In this document: piece after piece, positions 1-8,870 of the stretch
How the letters are laid out: each line of letters begins with the position of its first letter
How positions within the stretch are numbered: position 1 is the first letter of the stretch
NCBI GenBank assembly: GCA_965601475.1
Contig: OZ271832.1
Span: 3,782,001 to 3,846,000, forward strand
Source of the DNA: JAWPMT01 sp965601475
GTDB lineage: Bacteria; Bacteroidota; Bacteroidia; Cytophagales; Cyclobacteriaceae
Reading direction: 5' to 3'
DNA: 64,000 nt
The notes under the pieces: generated by a model
Told to the model about the DNA's origin: nothing
What the model saw: only the letters and a program-made list of their open reading frames with translations
Databases searched by the model: none
Made by a program: the position numbers and the translations under genes

Positions 1-724
1 CAATGTTTGTAATTTCCCAGCCCCTGTTGGTGATGATCCGGCACTACTCAGTTTTGAAAACGTCACCACCCTATTCCATGAATTTGGTCACGCCATGCAC
101 GGTATTCTGACCAATGTGACCTACGCCAGCATGGCTGGGACATCTGGTCCTCGTGATTTCACGGAGTTCCCGGCACAAATTCTGGAGCACTGGGCGAAGG
201 AACCCGAAATCCTGAAATCGTTCGCCACCCACTATCAAACGGGTGAGGTCATTCCTGATGAGTTGATCGACAAGGTATTGAAAGCCTCCAAGTTCAATCA
301 GGGTTTTGCAAATACCGAATACCTGGCCGCGTCACTTCTGGATATGGATTGGCACACCATCAAAGCCGAAGAGGAAGTCAAAGACGCAGATGCTTTTGAA
401 GAAGCTTCACTCACCAAGATTGGCTTAATCGACGAAATCGCTCCACGCTATCGCAGTACCTACTTTGCGCATATTTTCTCGGGTGGTTACGCTTCGGGAT
501 ACTACAGTTATGTTCACTCCGCTGTGCTTGACTCAGACGGTTTTGAAGCATTTAAAGAAACAGGTGATGTATTTGATCAAGAGCTGGCTTCAAAGCTGAG
601 AACGCATGTATATGAAAAAGGCTCTACTGAAGAAGCCATGGACCTCTACACTCAATTCCGTGGTCGTCAGCCAGAGATTGATGCACTGCTGAAAGTGAGG
701 GGATTGGACGGTTCTTCCGACTAA
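1..724 (+). CDS. M3-family oligopeptidase / peptidyl-dipeptidase, C-terminal part
   Basis: The gene enters from the left edge with its frame starting at base 2, so only about the last 240 residues are here. The zinc motif HEFGH is at bases 77-91. About 25 residues further on comes RDFTEFPAQILEHW, which holds the third zinc ligand (Glu) of the M3 family. Family knowledge: thimet-type zinc peptidases that degrade short peptides (Dcp, OpdA). The rest of the C-terminal helical domain follows, with the YFAHIFSGGYASGYYSY stretch typical of Dcp-like enzymes. Dcp and OpdA cannot be told apart without the N-terminus. A strong terminator follows at once. Confidence 0.93.
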   Translation, partial: NVCNFPAPVGDDPALLSFENVTTLFHEFGHAMHGILTNVTYASMAGTSGPRDFTEFPAQILEHWAKEPEILKSFATHYQTGEVIPDELIDKVLKASKFNQGFANTEYLAASLLDMDWHTIKAEEEVKDADAFEEASLTKIGLIDEIAPRYRSTYFAHIFSGGYASGYYSYVHSAVLDSDGFEAFKETGDVFDQELASKLRTHVYEKGSTEEAMDLYTQFRGRQPEIDALLKVRGLDGSSD

Positions 725-742
725 CCATTGCTGAAATTATCA

Positions 743-776
743 AAAAGCGGCTCGGATACCCGAGCCGCTTTTATTT
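743..776 (+). terminator. Intrinsic terminator after the M3 peptidase
   Basis: A perfect 13-bp stem (743-755 with 760-772) closes a 4-base loop. Its right arm ends in TTTT and is followed by ATTTG. It lies 20 bases after the peptidase stop and just before the next start codon. Confidence 0.85.
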
Positions 777-787
777 GAAATAACCTC

Positions 788-1537
788 ATGAGGCTCCTTA
801 GAACGCTTGCTTTCTTCATCTTCTTTTGCTCGGGTTTTGCGGCCTTTTCTCACCCCGAAGACGAACTGGTAATACGGGAAATCGAGCAGGGGCAACTCAC
901 TTTCGAGAATGAGCAGATGAGAGCCGAATATGAAGCGGCCCTAAAGAGGCAGCGAATGCGCCGACTGGCGGCCATGGATTGGCAAGAGAAATTCGGATTA
1001 TTCATCAAGGCAGGTGTCGAGCATATCGTCCCCAAAGGCCTGGATCATATTCTTTTCGTATTGGGGCTGTTCTTTTCCAGCTTGATTTTGGGATCGCTAC
1101 TCTGGCAGGTGACTGCTTTTACCCTTGCACATACCATCACACTCGCAGTGGCGGCATTGGGCATTGTGCAGGTCCCGGGTGCCATCGTTGAACCTGTGAT
1201 TGCGCTATCCATCGTCTGGGTCGCTGTCGAGAACTGCATGTTCAAGCAAACGAACAAGTGGCGGCCCTTCATCGTGTTTTGCTTTGGCCTACTACACGGC
1301 TTGGGTTTTGCAGCGGTATTAAATGAATATGGATTACCCAAAGGTAATTTGGTGCCTTCATTGTTGGCATTTAATATCGGTGTGGAGCTAGGTCAGCTGA
1401 TGGTGCTGTTTGCTGCGGCCGCTCTGGTATGGTTGATTCGAAACAAAAGCTGGTATCGCCAACGCGTACAAATCCCAGCATCGCTTATGATTGCTTTGGT
1501 AGGCCTTTTCTGGTTTGTTGAAAGGGTTTTTTGGTAG
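788..1537 (+). CDS. HupE/UreJ-like integral membrane protein
   Basis: A 249-residue protein. It has a signal peptide (residues 1-21, ending near AAFSH), a charged periplasmic segment (about 22-75), then about five or six hydrophobic spans from residue 80 on. The stretch GVEHIVPKGLDHILFVLGLF is the hallmark of the HupE/UreJ-2 group, and a second conserved His lies in FGLLHGLGFA. Related proteins are annotated as nickel or cobalt permeases or accessory proteins, but no urease or hydrogenase gene is in the window, so the substrate is unknown. It probably has its own transcript, because a terminator separates it from the peptidase. Confidence 0.82.
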   Translation: MRLLRTLAFFIFFCSGFAAFSHPEDELVIREIEQGQLTFENEQMRAEYEAALKRQRMRRLAAMDWQEKFGLFIKAGVEHIVPKGLDHILFVLGLFFSSLILGSLLWQVTAFTLAHTITLAVAALGIVQVPGAIVEPVIALSIVWVAVENCMFKQTNKWRPFIVFCFGLLHGLGFAAVLNEYGLPKGNLVPSLLAFNIGVELGQLMVLFAAAALVWLIRNKSWYRQRVQIPASLMIALVGLFWFVERVFW

Positions 1538-1593
1538 AGAGGGGAAGGCCCAAGGGAGCTGATGGGTGAAGGATGGATGGTTGAACTAGCGCA

Positions 1594-1626
1594 CAAAAAA
1601 AGCACTCACATATCTGCAAGTGCTTT
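1594..1626 (-). terminator. Intrinsic terminator downstream of tRNA-Ala
   Basis: On the minus strand, an 8-bp stem AAAGCACT/AGTGCTTT (1599-1606 with 1619-1626) leads into a run of seven T. It lies about 45 bases beyond the tRNA 3' end. Confidence 0.75.
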
Positions 1627-1671
1627 GTATCTAAGGACCACCGACGCCCAAGGGGCCTTGGTGATCGAGGG

Positions 1672-1745
1672 TGGAGAAGATGGGATTCGAACCCACGACC
1701 TCTTGACTGCCAGTCAAGCGCTCTAGCCAACTGAGCTACATCCCC
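1672..1745 (-). tRNA. tRNA-Ala(GGC)
   Basis: Read on the minus strand the 74-nt sequence folds into a full cloverleaf. The 5' end is GGGGATG, the D arm is GCTCAGTTGGCTAGAGC, and the anticodon stem CTTGA/TCAAG closes the loop CTGGCAG, giving anticodon GGC. The T arm is GTGGG-TTCGAAT-CCCAT. The acceptor stem has the G3:U70 wobble pair, the known identity element for alanyl-tRNA synthetase, which supports Ala. One U:U mismatch (6-67) lies in the acceptor stem. The 3' CCA is not encoded; the discriminator base is A. Confidence 0.95.
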
Positions 1746-1756
1746 AAATCGGACTG

Positions 1757-1764
1757 CGAAAATA
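1757..1764 (-). promoter_or_regulatory. Candidate -7 element for the tRNA
   Basis: TATTTTCG on the minus strand, 11 bases before the tRNA 5' end, differs at one position from the Bacteroidota -7 consensus TAnnTTTG. I do not see a convincing TTTG -33 element at the expected distance. Confidence 0.35.
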
Positions 1765-1895
1765 GCTCATTTTTTTCTTTTTGTTCTGCCTAGGTCAGGT
1801 ATGTGGAGGCTGTTTATTCGAAATTGCTGCGAAAGGGAGTCAATGCAGTGGCGCCCTTTGAGTAGCCAAATTGCGCCTGCTCACCGTTGTCCCTA

Positions 1896-2486
1896 CTAGC
1901 GAAAAGGTGGACCTGTCACCCAGCCGACGATAGACATCCTTGACCCCGAAGTCACAGGAGTTACCCTGTGCATAACAAAGGAAGGGAACATGATGAGTGT
2001 GCCTAGGCCGCGAGGTGCATCGAAAGGTTTGTTGTTGGCTAAGAATTGCAGGTTCCCCCCTTCATAGGTGTCGGGATCGCTCAATTGTATGGATAGACTC
2101 AATTTGCGTGTGGAAATGCTAGCTCCAAAATCCATATGCCAGTCAAAGTGACCTTCACTTTCATACCGTGCCAGTTGTAATTCCTCATGAAAGCCCAGTA
2201 TGTCAAAATGGTAACGATGCGTATTGTTCTGAATCGCCGCCTGACCAAGTCTCTCGAACAACCACAGCAAGGGCTGCTCCGGACCCAGAAACATAACGTC
2301 CGTTTTGCGATGCTCGTAGCTTTCCTGTACTCCTTTGGCACTGGAAATCGTGGCAGATTGCGCAGCTGCCGGATTCCAAAGTTGTCTTACCCAATCAGTC
2401 TCTTCCTTGGTTAGGAAATTATCGACGGTGATGAAATCTGCATATTGACTTTTTTGAGGTAATCCAAAGGAGTAATTGATCGCCAT
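1896..2486 (-). CDS. PKHD-type Fe(II)/2-oxoglutarate dioxygenase
   Basis: A 196-residue protein with the double-stranded beta-helix core of prolyl-4-hydroxylase-like oxygenases. Iron ligands are visible as H117-x-D119 (WHMDFG) and H173 (MHRVTPV). The 2-oxoglutarate-binding Arg is R183, in a GSRMSIVGWVTGPPFR end typical of the PiuC/YbiX group. Family knowledge: these are soluble oxygenases, some linked to iron-siderophore uptake, with substrates mostly unknown. No TonB receptor is adjacent, so an iron role is not supported by context. It has no close neighbour on its strand, so it is probably monocistronic. Confidence 0.85.
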   Translation of the reverse strand: MAINYSFGLPQKSQYADFITVDNFLTKEETDWVRQLWNPAAAQSATISSAKGVQESYEHRKTDVMFLGPEQPLLWLFERLGQAAIQNNTHRYHFDILGFHEELQLARYESEGHFDWHMDFGASISTRKLSLSIQLSDPDTYEGGNLQFLANNKPFDAPRGLGTLIMFPSFVMHRVTPVTSGSRMSIVGWVTGPPFR

Positions 2487-2701
2487 GGTGCTGGTGCTTT
2501 TTTGCTGTCACGAATATTGCGATTTATTGTGACAACTACTGGGTTTGTGCATCATTCAATTTTTTGATAGATCTAGGCAGATCTTAGGTGCAGGACATTC
2601 TTGTATTTAGAAACAATGGACTGCTACCGGTAACACCATTTTTGAAGATCGTTTATATTTAGCTTTTCCTCATTTGAGTTGCAACCTGACCCCTCACATC
2701 C

Positions 2702-4258
2702 ATGAATTGGCTAGACTACGCTGTCGTTATTATCTACATCCTTGTTTTCCTCGGACTGGGGAATCTCTTCAAAGGCCAAACCAGTAAGGCTGAGTACTTC
2801 CTCGGTGGCCGATCTTTTGGTTGGTTTCCGTTGGGCCTTTCCGTAATGGCCACCCAGTTGTCGGCGATCAGTTTCGTATCTGCGCCAGCATTTGTGGGGC
2901 TCCGGGAAGGAGGGGGTCTACAATGGCTAAGCTTTGAGTTTGGCGTACCCCTGGCCATGATCTTCCTGGGTTTGTTTCTACTACCCAGGCTCTACAAATC
3001 AGGAGTGGTGAGCATCTACGAGTACCTGGAAAAACGCTTTGGTCGCCCGACGAGGGTGCTGATCAGTATTGTATTTCAGGTGAGCCGGTCCTTTAGCACG
3101 GGCGTGATGATTTATGCGGTGGCGATCATCCTGGTGAGTATTCTAGGCATTCCTTTTTGGCAGACGGTATTAGTCATCGGTGTGATCACACTGATCTACT
3201 CCTACCAGGGCGGTATGAAAGCAGTGGTCTATGGCGACATGATCCAAATGCTTATTCTTCTGTTGGGCATCGTAATTTGCGCCGTCGCAGGGATCTCGCA
3301 CGTTGGTGGTTGGTCGGCGGTCTCCTCAACGTTGGACCCTGCCCGACTGAATGCGGTGGATTTCAGCACTTTTGGTATTGGTGGGGATGGTGATTTTGGC
3401 TTTTGGCCCATGGTGATTGGGGGCTTTTTCCTCTATACCAGCTACTATGGGACAGACCAGTCTCAGGTGCAAAGACTCTTGTCGGCGAAAAACCTGGCTA
3501 CAGTCAAGAAGACTTTGTTGTTCAATGGTTTGATTCGCTTTCCAATCACCCTGCTGTATTGCGTGATGGGTCTAATCATCGGGACGCTGGCGTTATCCAG
3601 TCCGGAGTTCATGTCGGAGATACCCGCAGACAAAGTGGACCTGATGATTCCCGTGTTCATACGAGATTTTCTTCCCCATGGAATCATCGGACTCCTGATC
3701 GTGGCGATTTTATCCGCGGCGATGTCGTCGTTGAGTTCAGCGATCAATTCGTTGAGTGCGGCGACAACAGAAGACATACTCCTGGGCGGTAAGTCCGTCG
3801 AAGACAAGACTTATGTGAGGTACTCCAAAGGCGCTTCCCTATTTTGGGGTGTCGTGTGTATCGTCCTGGCCTTCTTTGCGGGCAACATCGCGAGTACCGT
3901 TATCGAAGCCATTAACAAAATTGGGTCTGTCTTCTATGGCCCTATACTGGCGACCTTCATTGCGGCAGTGAAATTCAAAAGGGTAAAGGGTCCAGCCATG
4001 AACGCAGGCTTGCTGACCGGTGTAGCGGTAAATATTTACCTGTGGTTGGGTGTCGGAGACCAGCTTTTTTGGTTTTGGTGGAACTTCATCGGTGCTGCTG
4101 TCTCCCTTTCCGTGGCTTTGCTGGCCTCAATACAGGTGAAAACAGGAGAGAAGGACGACTACGAAGGTGAGGCCTTGGACTACCGGTTCATTGGCTTGCT
4201 GGTCGTGAGCTTCGTAGCCATGGTGACGATCAGCCTGCTGTTGCGACATATCCTATGA
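2702..4258 (+). CDS. Sodium:solute symporter (SSS family)
   Basis: A 518-residue polytopic protein with about 13 hydrophobic spans, the size and shape of the SSF (LeuT-fold) family. Family features include the early segment EYFLGGRSFGWFPLGLSVMA, the GGMKAVVYGDMIQ stretch around residue 180 and SAAMSSLSSAINSLSAA around residue 345, which matches the Na+-binding helix region. It imports a small solute using the sodium gradient. Its stop overlaps the start of the next gene by four bases (ATGA), so it is translationally coupled to a GH13_18 phosphorylase. This suggests the solute is a glucoside substrate of that enzyme; that is inference. Confidence 0.9.
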   Translation: MNWLDYAVVIIYILVFLGLGNLFKGQTSKAEYFLGGRSFGWFPLGLSVMATQLSAISFVSAPAFVGLREGGGLQWLSFEFGVPLAMIFLGLFLLPRLYKSGVVSIYEYLEKRFGRPTRVLISIVFQVSRSFSTGVMIYAVAIILVSILGIPFWQTVLVIGVITLIYSYQGGMKAVVYGDMIQMLILLLGIVICAVAGISHVGGWSAVSSTLDPARLNAVDFSTFGIGGDGDFGFWPMVIGGFFLYTSYYGTDQSQVQRLLSAKNLATVKKTLLFNGLIRFPITLLYCVMGLIIGTLALSSPEFMSEIPADKVDLMIPVFIRDFLPHGIIGLLIVAILSAAMSSLSSAINSLSAATTEDILLGGKSVEDKTYVRYSKGASLFWGVVCIVLAFFAGNIASTVIEAINKIGSVFYGPILATFIAAVKFKRVKGPAMNAGLLTGVAVNIYLWLGVGDQLFWFWWNFIGAAVSLSVALLASIQVKTGEKDDYEGEALDYRFIGLLVVSFVAMVTISLLLRHIL

Positions 4259-5904
4259 GCCTGCAGCAGATCCGGCATCACCTTGATCAGATTTACAGCC
4301 AGGGAGATGCCACAAGTGCCTACAATGGCATTGTGGGGCTGATAGAGAAGTACCAGGACATACCTCAAAGCACCTTTTCCCTGTCGCAGAAGGACGTGGC
4401 CATGATCGTGTATGGCGATCAGGTGGAAGGTCACACATCCAAGCTTGCGACCCTGCGTGAAGTTCTCCAAAGACAGTTGGCAGGTAGCTTGTCTATCGTA
4501 CATATCCTGCCTTTTTATCCTTACTCCTCTGATGACGGTTTTTCAGTGGAGGATTACTATGCGGTCAGGGATGACATAGGGGAGTGGTCTGATGTGGAAG
4601 ATTGCTCGCAGTCATTCCACCTGATGTTTGATGGAGTGATCAACCATATGTCCGCTGGATCGGCCTGGTTTCGGAAATACCTCCAAGGTGCACCTGGCTT
4701 TGAAACCTTTTTCTTTGAGGGTTCCGACTTCGAGGGCCTTGACAAAGTGGTGAGGCCCCGGACCTCGCCATTGCATCACGACTTCGATGGCAAGCGGGTT
4801 TGGACCACCTTCAGCGAGGACCAGGTCGACCTCAACTATGCCGACCCCAGGGTATTGCTGCAAATCCTGGATGTCCTGTTGTTTTACGTGAGTAAGGGAG
4901 CCAGTTTACTTCGATTGGATGCCATTGGGTTTCTCTGGAAAAAAGAGAACACCACATGTATTCACCTGGAGGAAACGCATCGCGTGATCAAACTCATGCG
5001 ATTGGTCATCGAGTCTGTAGCACCTCAGGTGCTGCTTATCACGGAAACCAATGTGCCTCATGAGGAAAACATCTCCTACTTTGGCGAAGGCGACGAAGCG
5101 CACCTGGTTTACAACTTCACCTTGCCACCAATGGTAGCTTTCAGCATTCTCAACGGGACGTCTGAGAAGCTGACTGCTTGGGCCAGCGCATTGTCCCTGG
5201 ACCATAATCGTACCTGTTTTTTCAACTTTCTTTCCAGTCACGACGGTGTAGGTCTGAGACCAGTGACGGGTATTCTGGATGATACTGAGATAGGGACGTT
5301 GTTGCAGGCGGCCGCGGCAGCGGGAGGTCGCGTATCTTATCGCGCTGCGGGTGGTGAGAAGAAACCCTACGAAATCAATTGCAACTATTTCAGTTTGCTC
5401 CAGGGGGCGGCGGATGACGACCTCGCTCTGAAGCGGATGATATTGGCCCATGCGATCTTGCTGGCCTTTCCTGGCCTTCCGGCGATATATTTTCATAGTT
5501 TCTTTGGCATGCGCAATGATTTGGAGGGGTTGGAAGCCAAAGGTTATCCCCGGGCCATCAATCGCGAGAAGTTCACCTTGGCTCAATTAGAAGCGCCATT
5601 AAGCGATGACACCAGTATCCAAAGCCAGGTGCTCGGTGCCCTGAAGGCGTTGATAGAGGTAAGGAAACAGCAGCCGCAATTTCATCCGTATGGTGGCTTT
5701 GAATTCCCAAAAACCGAAAAGGGTGTTTTCTCCATTGTACGATACGACGCTGAGAAAGAACCTGTGTGCTGTCACTTCAATTTGACGGACGAGGAAGTGC
5801 TGTTGGCGATCCATGAAACTCCTGTAGACCTGCTCACCGGAAAATCCTATGAATCGTCCGTCCCATTGCCAGCCCTGGGATTCGTCTGGTTGAGAAGGAG
5901 CTAG
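4255..5904 (+). CDS. GH13 subfamily 18 phosphorylase (sucrose / glucosylglycerate / glucosylglycerol type)
   Basis: A 549-residue alpha-amylase-fold enzyme without signal peptide. Catalytic residues are visible: nucleophile D222 (LLRLDA), acid/base E264 (LITETN) and the transition-state Asp D330 (SSHDG). The early block PFYPYSSDDGFSVEDYYAV is characteristic of sucrose-phosphorylase-like proteins. These enzymes split a glucoside with phosphate to glucose-1-phosphate and the aglycone. Sucrose phosphorylases usually have about 490-505 residues; 549 is nearer to the glucosylglycerate-phosphorylase (YcjM) branch. With the coupled Na+ symporter, use of a compatible solute such as glucosylglycerate is plausible, but specificity cannot be read from the sequence alone. 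Confidence 0.88.
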   Translation: MSLQQIRHHLDQIYSQGDATSAYNGIVGLIEKYQDIPQSTFSLSQKDVAMIVYGDQVEGHTSKLATLREVLQRQLAGSLSIVHILPFYPYSSDDGFSVEDYYAVRDDIGEWSDVEDCSQSFHLMFDGVINHMSAGSAWFRKYLQGAPGFETFFFEGSDFEGLDKVVRPRTSPLHHDFDGKRVWTTFSEDQVDLNYADPRVLLQILDVLLFYVSKGASLLRLDAIGFLWKKENTTCIHLEETHRVIKLMRLVIESVAPQVLLITETNVPHEENISYFGEGDEAHLVYNFTLPPMVAFSILNGTSEKLTAWASALSLDHNRTCFFNFLSSHDGVGLRPVTGILDDTEIGTLLQAAAAAGGRVSYRAAGGEKKPYEINCNYFSLLQGAADDDLALKRMILAHAILLAFPGLPAIYFHSFFGMRNDLEGLEAKGYPRAINREKFTLAQLEAPLSDDTSIQSQVLGALKALIEVRKQQPQFHPYGGFEFPKTEKGVFSIVRYDAEKEPVCCHFNLTDEEVLLAIHETPVDLLTGKSYESSVPLPALGFVWLRRS

Positions 5905-6039
5905 CAGTTCAATAATAGGGCCTTTGACCGGGGGCGTTTGACTGTGCCCTTTAGCCGGGATGGTGGGCAGTGCGTTGGGTCGTGCGGACAGCCCGACTAG
6001 CTGTGGCTATGATCCAGAGACCTGGCCGCTCCAAAAAAG

Positions 6040-6516
6040 TCAACGGATCACACGCCGAAACTTCTTCACGTTTTTTCGGTAATAATCCGACATCAGGTTG
6101 GACTCTACCACACCGCGGCTGGTGGAGGCGTGGATGAATCGGATATCGTCTTTGTTGGCGCGGGTGATCATACCGGTATGCCACCATTTCTCACCTTTTT
6201 GCTTGAATTTGAAGTAGACAATGTCACCGGGGCGTACACTTCCCCAACCCTTGGAGCTGCCGATTTTACTTTGTTCCCTGGCCGTGCGCGGGAGGTCTAC
6301 ACCAATAACGGCATAGCAATTTCGTATGAGGCCGGAGCAGTCAATACCACTTTTGGTGTTGCCGCCGAGGCGATAGGGTGTCCCGAGGTAGGTCTTGGCT
6401 TTCCAGATGACTGTACCAATTTTCTTGCGCTTCTTTTTGGTTTGTGCATCGGTGTGGAAAGGAACGGCGAAAAAAGCTGTAATTAGTAGTGTGCAGATCA
6501 GTAGGCGGGATTTCAT
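6040..6516 (-). CDS. NlpC/P60-family cell-wall hydrolase
   Basis: A 158-residue secreted protein with a signal peptide (1-24, ending TDAQ), a short basic linker and one NlpC/P60 domain. The Cys-His-His triad is visible as C60 (IDCSGLI), H113 (WWHTGM) and H129 (FIHAS). Family knowledge: papain-like endopeptidases that cut peptidoglycan stem peptides. No separate wall-binding domain is present, so it is a minimal single-domain version. It is divergent from asnB, with only 45 bases between the two start codons, so their promoters must share that space. Confidence 0.9.
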   Translation of the reverse strand: MKSRLLICTLLITAFFAVPFHTDAQTKKKRKKIGTVIWKAKTYLGTPYRLGGNTKSGIDCSGLIRNCYAVIGVDLPRTAREQSKIGSSKGWGSVRPGDIVYFKFKQKGEKWWHTGMITRANKDDIRFIHASTSRGVVESNLMSDYYRKNVKKFRRVIR

Positions 6517-6561
6517 TTGGATGTATTTTGCGAAAAATCTGCCCTTAAAGATAGCGAAACG

Positions 6562-8436
6562 ATGTGTGGTATAACCGGTATTTTATCATTTAATATGGTA
6601 GGCCGGATGCATTTGGTGCATTTGGAGGAAGCCACGAAGGTGTTGGAAACGAGAGGTCCCGATGCACATGGCACCTGGTTTGACGAGCATGTAGGCTTGG
6701 GACATCGAAGGTTGTCCATCATCGATCTTTCAGAACAGAGCAATCAGCCATTTTTTGACGAGACAGAAAGGTATGCCATCATATACAATGGCGAAGTATA
6801 CAATTACCAGTCCCTGAAACGAGAACTTTCTGCTGCGGGTGTGTCTTTTCGCACTACCTCAGACACGGAGGTGATACTGGAAGCTTACAAGCACTATGGC
6901 ACCGATTCTTTCAGCCGGTTTAATGGTTTTTTTGCACTGGCCATATATGACAGGCAGGACCGTAGTTTGGTACTGGCTCGGGACCGTTTCGGGATTAAGC
7001 CGCTTTATTACTTCAAGGACGGGGACAAGTTCATCTTTGGGTCGGAGCTGAAGGCACTGATGGCTTTGGGCATCCCCAGGGAACTGGATAAGGCTTCTCT
7101 GCATCAATACCTGCAGTTGACCTATGTGCCCGATCAGTATTGTATGCTGCAGGGGACCCAAAAGCTGGGTTCGGGGTGTTTTGCGACGGTAAAGGATGGG
7201 GTTTTTGAGGAAAGTAGCTACTACACCCTCCAAGAGGAGGTTGAGCCTCAGATTGATCTGACAAGGGCGAAAGATGATATCAAATCGTTGTTGTATCGCT
7301 CAGTTGAGCGGAGGATGGTGTCGGATGTGCCATTGGGATGCTTTCTGAGTGGTGGGATTGACTCGTCCATTGTCTCTACCATAGCTGCGGAACTCAACCC
7401 CAAACTGAAAACCTTCTCCATTGGCTTCACGGACAACCAATATTTTGATGAGACGCAGTATGCCAATTTGGTTGCGGACAAGATTGGTACTGAACACACC
7501 GTGTTTAGTCTGAGCAATGACGATCTACTATCGCACTATACGGATGTGGTGGGCTATCTCAGTGAGCCCTTCGCGGATTCGTCAGCGATCCCTTTCTATA
7601 TTCTGAGCAAGCTCACCCGGCAGCAAATTACAGTGGCCTTGTCAGGTGATGGTGCCGATGAAGTATTTTCCGGATACAACAAGCACGAAGCGTGGCACAG
7701 GAGTGGCAGAGGGGGGGCTTTCAACGGGTTGTTGGGGCGGTTGTCTCCCATTTGGAGTGTGCTTCCAAAGTCCAGGAGTACCTTCTTGACCGACAAGATT
7801 CGACAGATCCACAAGTATTCGCAACTCCTCAATGCTTCGGAAGGGGAGAAGTACTGGTTGCTTGCGTCTTTCATACAAGCCAAAGAGGTCAACCGCTTGC
7901 TGTCCGCTGATCCTGGTGAGTTGCAGTCTCGTCAGTCGGATTTGCTAACTGATCGTAAGTGGGAAGATCTGAATGAAGTGCTCCTGGCAGACATGAAGCT
8001 GGTATTGCGGGGAGATATGCTACGCAAAGTGGACCTGATGTCTATGGCCAATGGTTTGGAAGTGCGGGTGCCTTTCCTCGATCACGAGGTTGTGGATTAT
8101 GCTTTCCGGTTACGATCAGACTTGAAACTTCATGAGGGACAGCGAAAACGCATCCTCAAGGAGGCATTTCGACACATGCTTCCGGAAGAGCTATATACAC
8201 GTCCCAAGCATGGGTTTGAAGTACCGATGCTACAGTGGTTGAGGCGAGAGCTACGAGGTGAATTGCAAAATGTAGTTTTCAATCGGGAGAAGATCGAGGA
8301 CCAGCGAATCTTCAATTGGCGGGAAGTAAAAAGGATCAAAAGAAGGTTACATTCTTTTGATCCTGGAGACAGCCATATACAGGCGTGGTCACTATATGTT
8401 TTTCAGAAGTGGTACGACAAATACCTGAGCAACTAG
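6562..8436 (+). CDS. asnB: Asparagine synthase (glutamine-hydrolysing)
   Basis: A 624-residue two-domain enzyme. The start at 6562 is chosen because the next codon is Cys, giving MCGITGIL; that N-terminal Cys is the glutaminase nucleophile and must be exposed. A longer upstream reading would bury it. The synthetase domain has the ATP-pyrophosphatase loop SGGIDSS at residues 263-269. The protein is longer than E. coli AsnB (about 554) and resembles the AsnB versions found in envelope-polysaccharide loci. No such cluster is next to it, so either a housekeeping or a sugar/peptide amidation role is possible. Its TAG stop overlaps the stop of the convergent dps gene on a CTAG palindrome. Confidence 0.9.
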   Translation: MCGITGILSFNMVGRMHLVHLEEATKVLETRGPDAHGTWFDEHVGLGHRRLSIIDLSEQSNQPFFDETERYAIIYNGEVYNYQSLKRELSAAGVSFRTTSDTEVILEAYKHYGTDSFSRFNGFFALAIYDRQDRSLVLARDRFGIKPLYYFKDGDKFIFGSELKALMALGIPRELDKASLHQYLQLTYVPDQYCMLQGTQKLGSGCFATVKDGVFEESSYYTLQEEVEPQIDLTRAKDDIKSLLYRSVERRMVSDVPLGCFLSGGIDSSIVSTIAAELNPKLKTFSIGFTDNQYFDETQYANLVADKIGTEHTVFSLSNDDLLSHYTDVVGYLSEPFADSSAIPFYILSKLTRQQITVALSGDGADEVFSGYNKHEAWHRSGRGGAFNGLLGRLSPIWSVLPKSRSTFLTDKIRQIHKYSQLLNASEGEKYWLLASFIQAKEVNRLLSADPGELQSRQSDLLTDRKWEDLNEVLLADMKLVLRGDMLRKVDLMSMANGLEVRVPFLDHEVVDYAFRLRSDLKLHEGQRKRILKEAFRHMLPEELYTRPKHGFEVPMLQWLRRELRGELQNVVFNREKIEDQRIFNWREVKRIKRRLHSFDPGDSHIQAWSLYVFQKWYDKYLSN

Positions 8437-8870
8437 CTCAACCAGCTTCTTAGCATCCAAAGTGTCTTTTGCTGGCCATTGATGAGGCCAATCATCATAT
8501 CTTCTGTTTCATTGTCACCAGATCCGCTAGCGAGCTCTTTCACTTTGTTTTCCTGCTCGATCAATTGTCCTATCTGTGTGACGACGCCTCCAACTGCATC
8601 CTCATCCGTCGAGACGTCCTTGTAAGCCACAAGTTTGGAAGTACTTTGGTAATCAGCAAATGTGTGTAGGGGATGTCCACCGATAGTAAGAATACGCTCG
8701 GCCAGTTCATCTATGGTCGTCAGCGCTTCAGTATAGAACTCTTCAAATTTTGCATGCAATTCAAAGAAGTTTCTGCCCTTGATGTTCCAGTGGAAGCCCC
8801 TGGTATTTTGGTAGTAGATATGAAAGTCGCTGAGCAGTTGGTTCAGCTCTTTGATTAATGCCGTGTTCAT
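8433..8870 (-). CDS. dps: Dps-family ferritin-like DNA-protection protein
   Basis: A 145-residue four-helix protein with the ferroxidase signature of Dps: FHWNIKG near residue 26, then FFELHAKFEEFYTEA and IDELAERI. Dps forms 12-mers that oxidise and store iron using hydrogen peroxide and protect DNA in stress or stationary phase. Its start overlaps the stop of the upstream methyltransferase gene (ATGA), so it should be translated from that message. Its stop overlaps that of asnB. The basic N-terminal tail of E. coli Dps is missing, so direct DNA binding is uncertain. Confidence 0.92.
   Translation of the reverse strand: MNTALIKELNQLLSDFHIYYQNTRGFHWNIKGRNFFELHAKFEEFYTEALTTIDELAERILTIGGHPLHTFADYQSTSKLVAYKDVSTDEDAVGGVVTQIGQLIEQENKVKELASGSGDNETEDMMIGLINGQQKTLWMLRSWLS

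Noticed and set aside
4906..5586. 226-codon minus-strand open frame inside the phosphorylase gene
   Set aside because: It lies fully antisense to a catalytic-domain gene with intact active-site residues; no family features.
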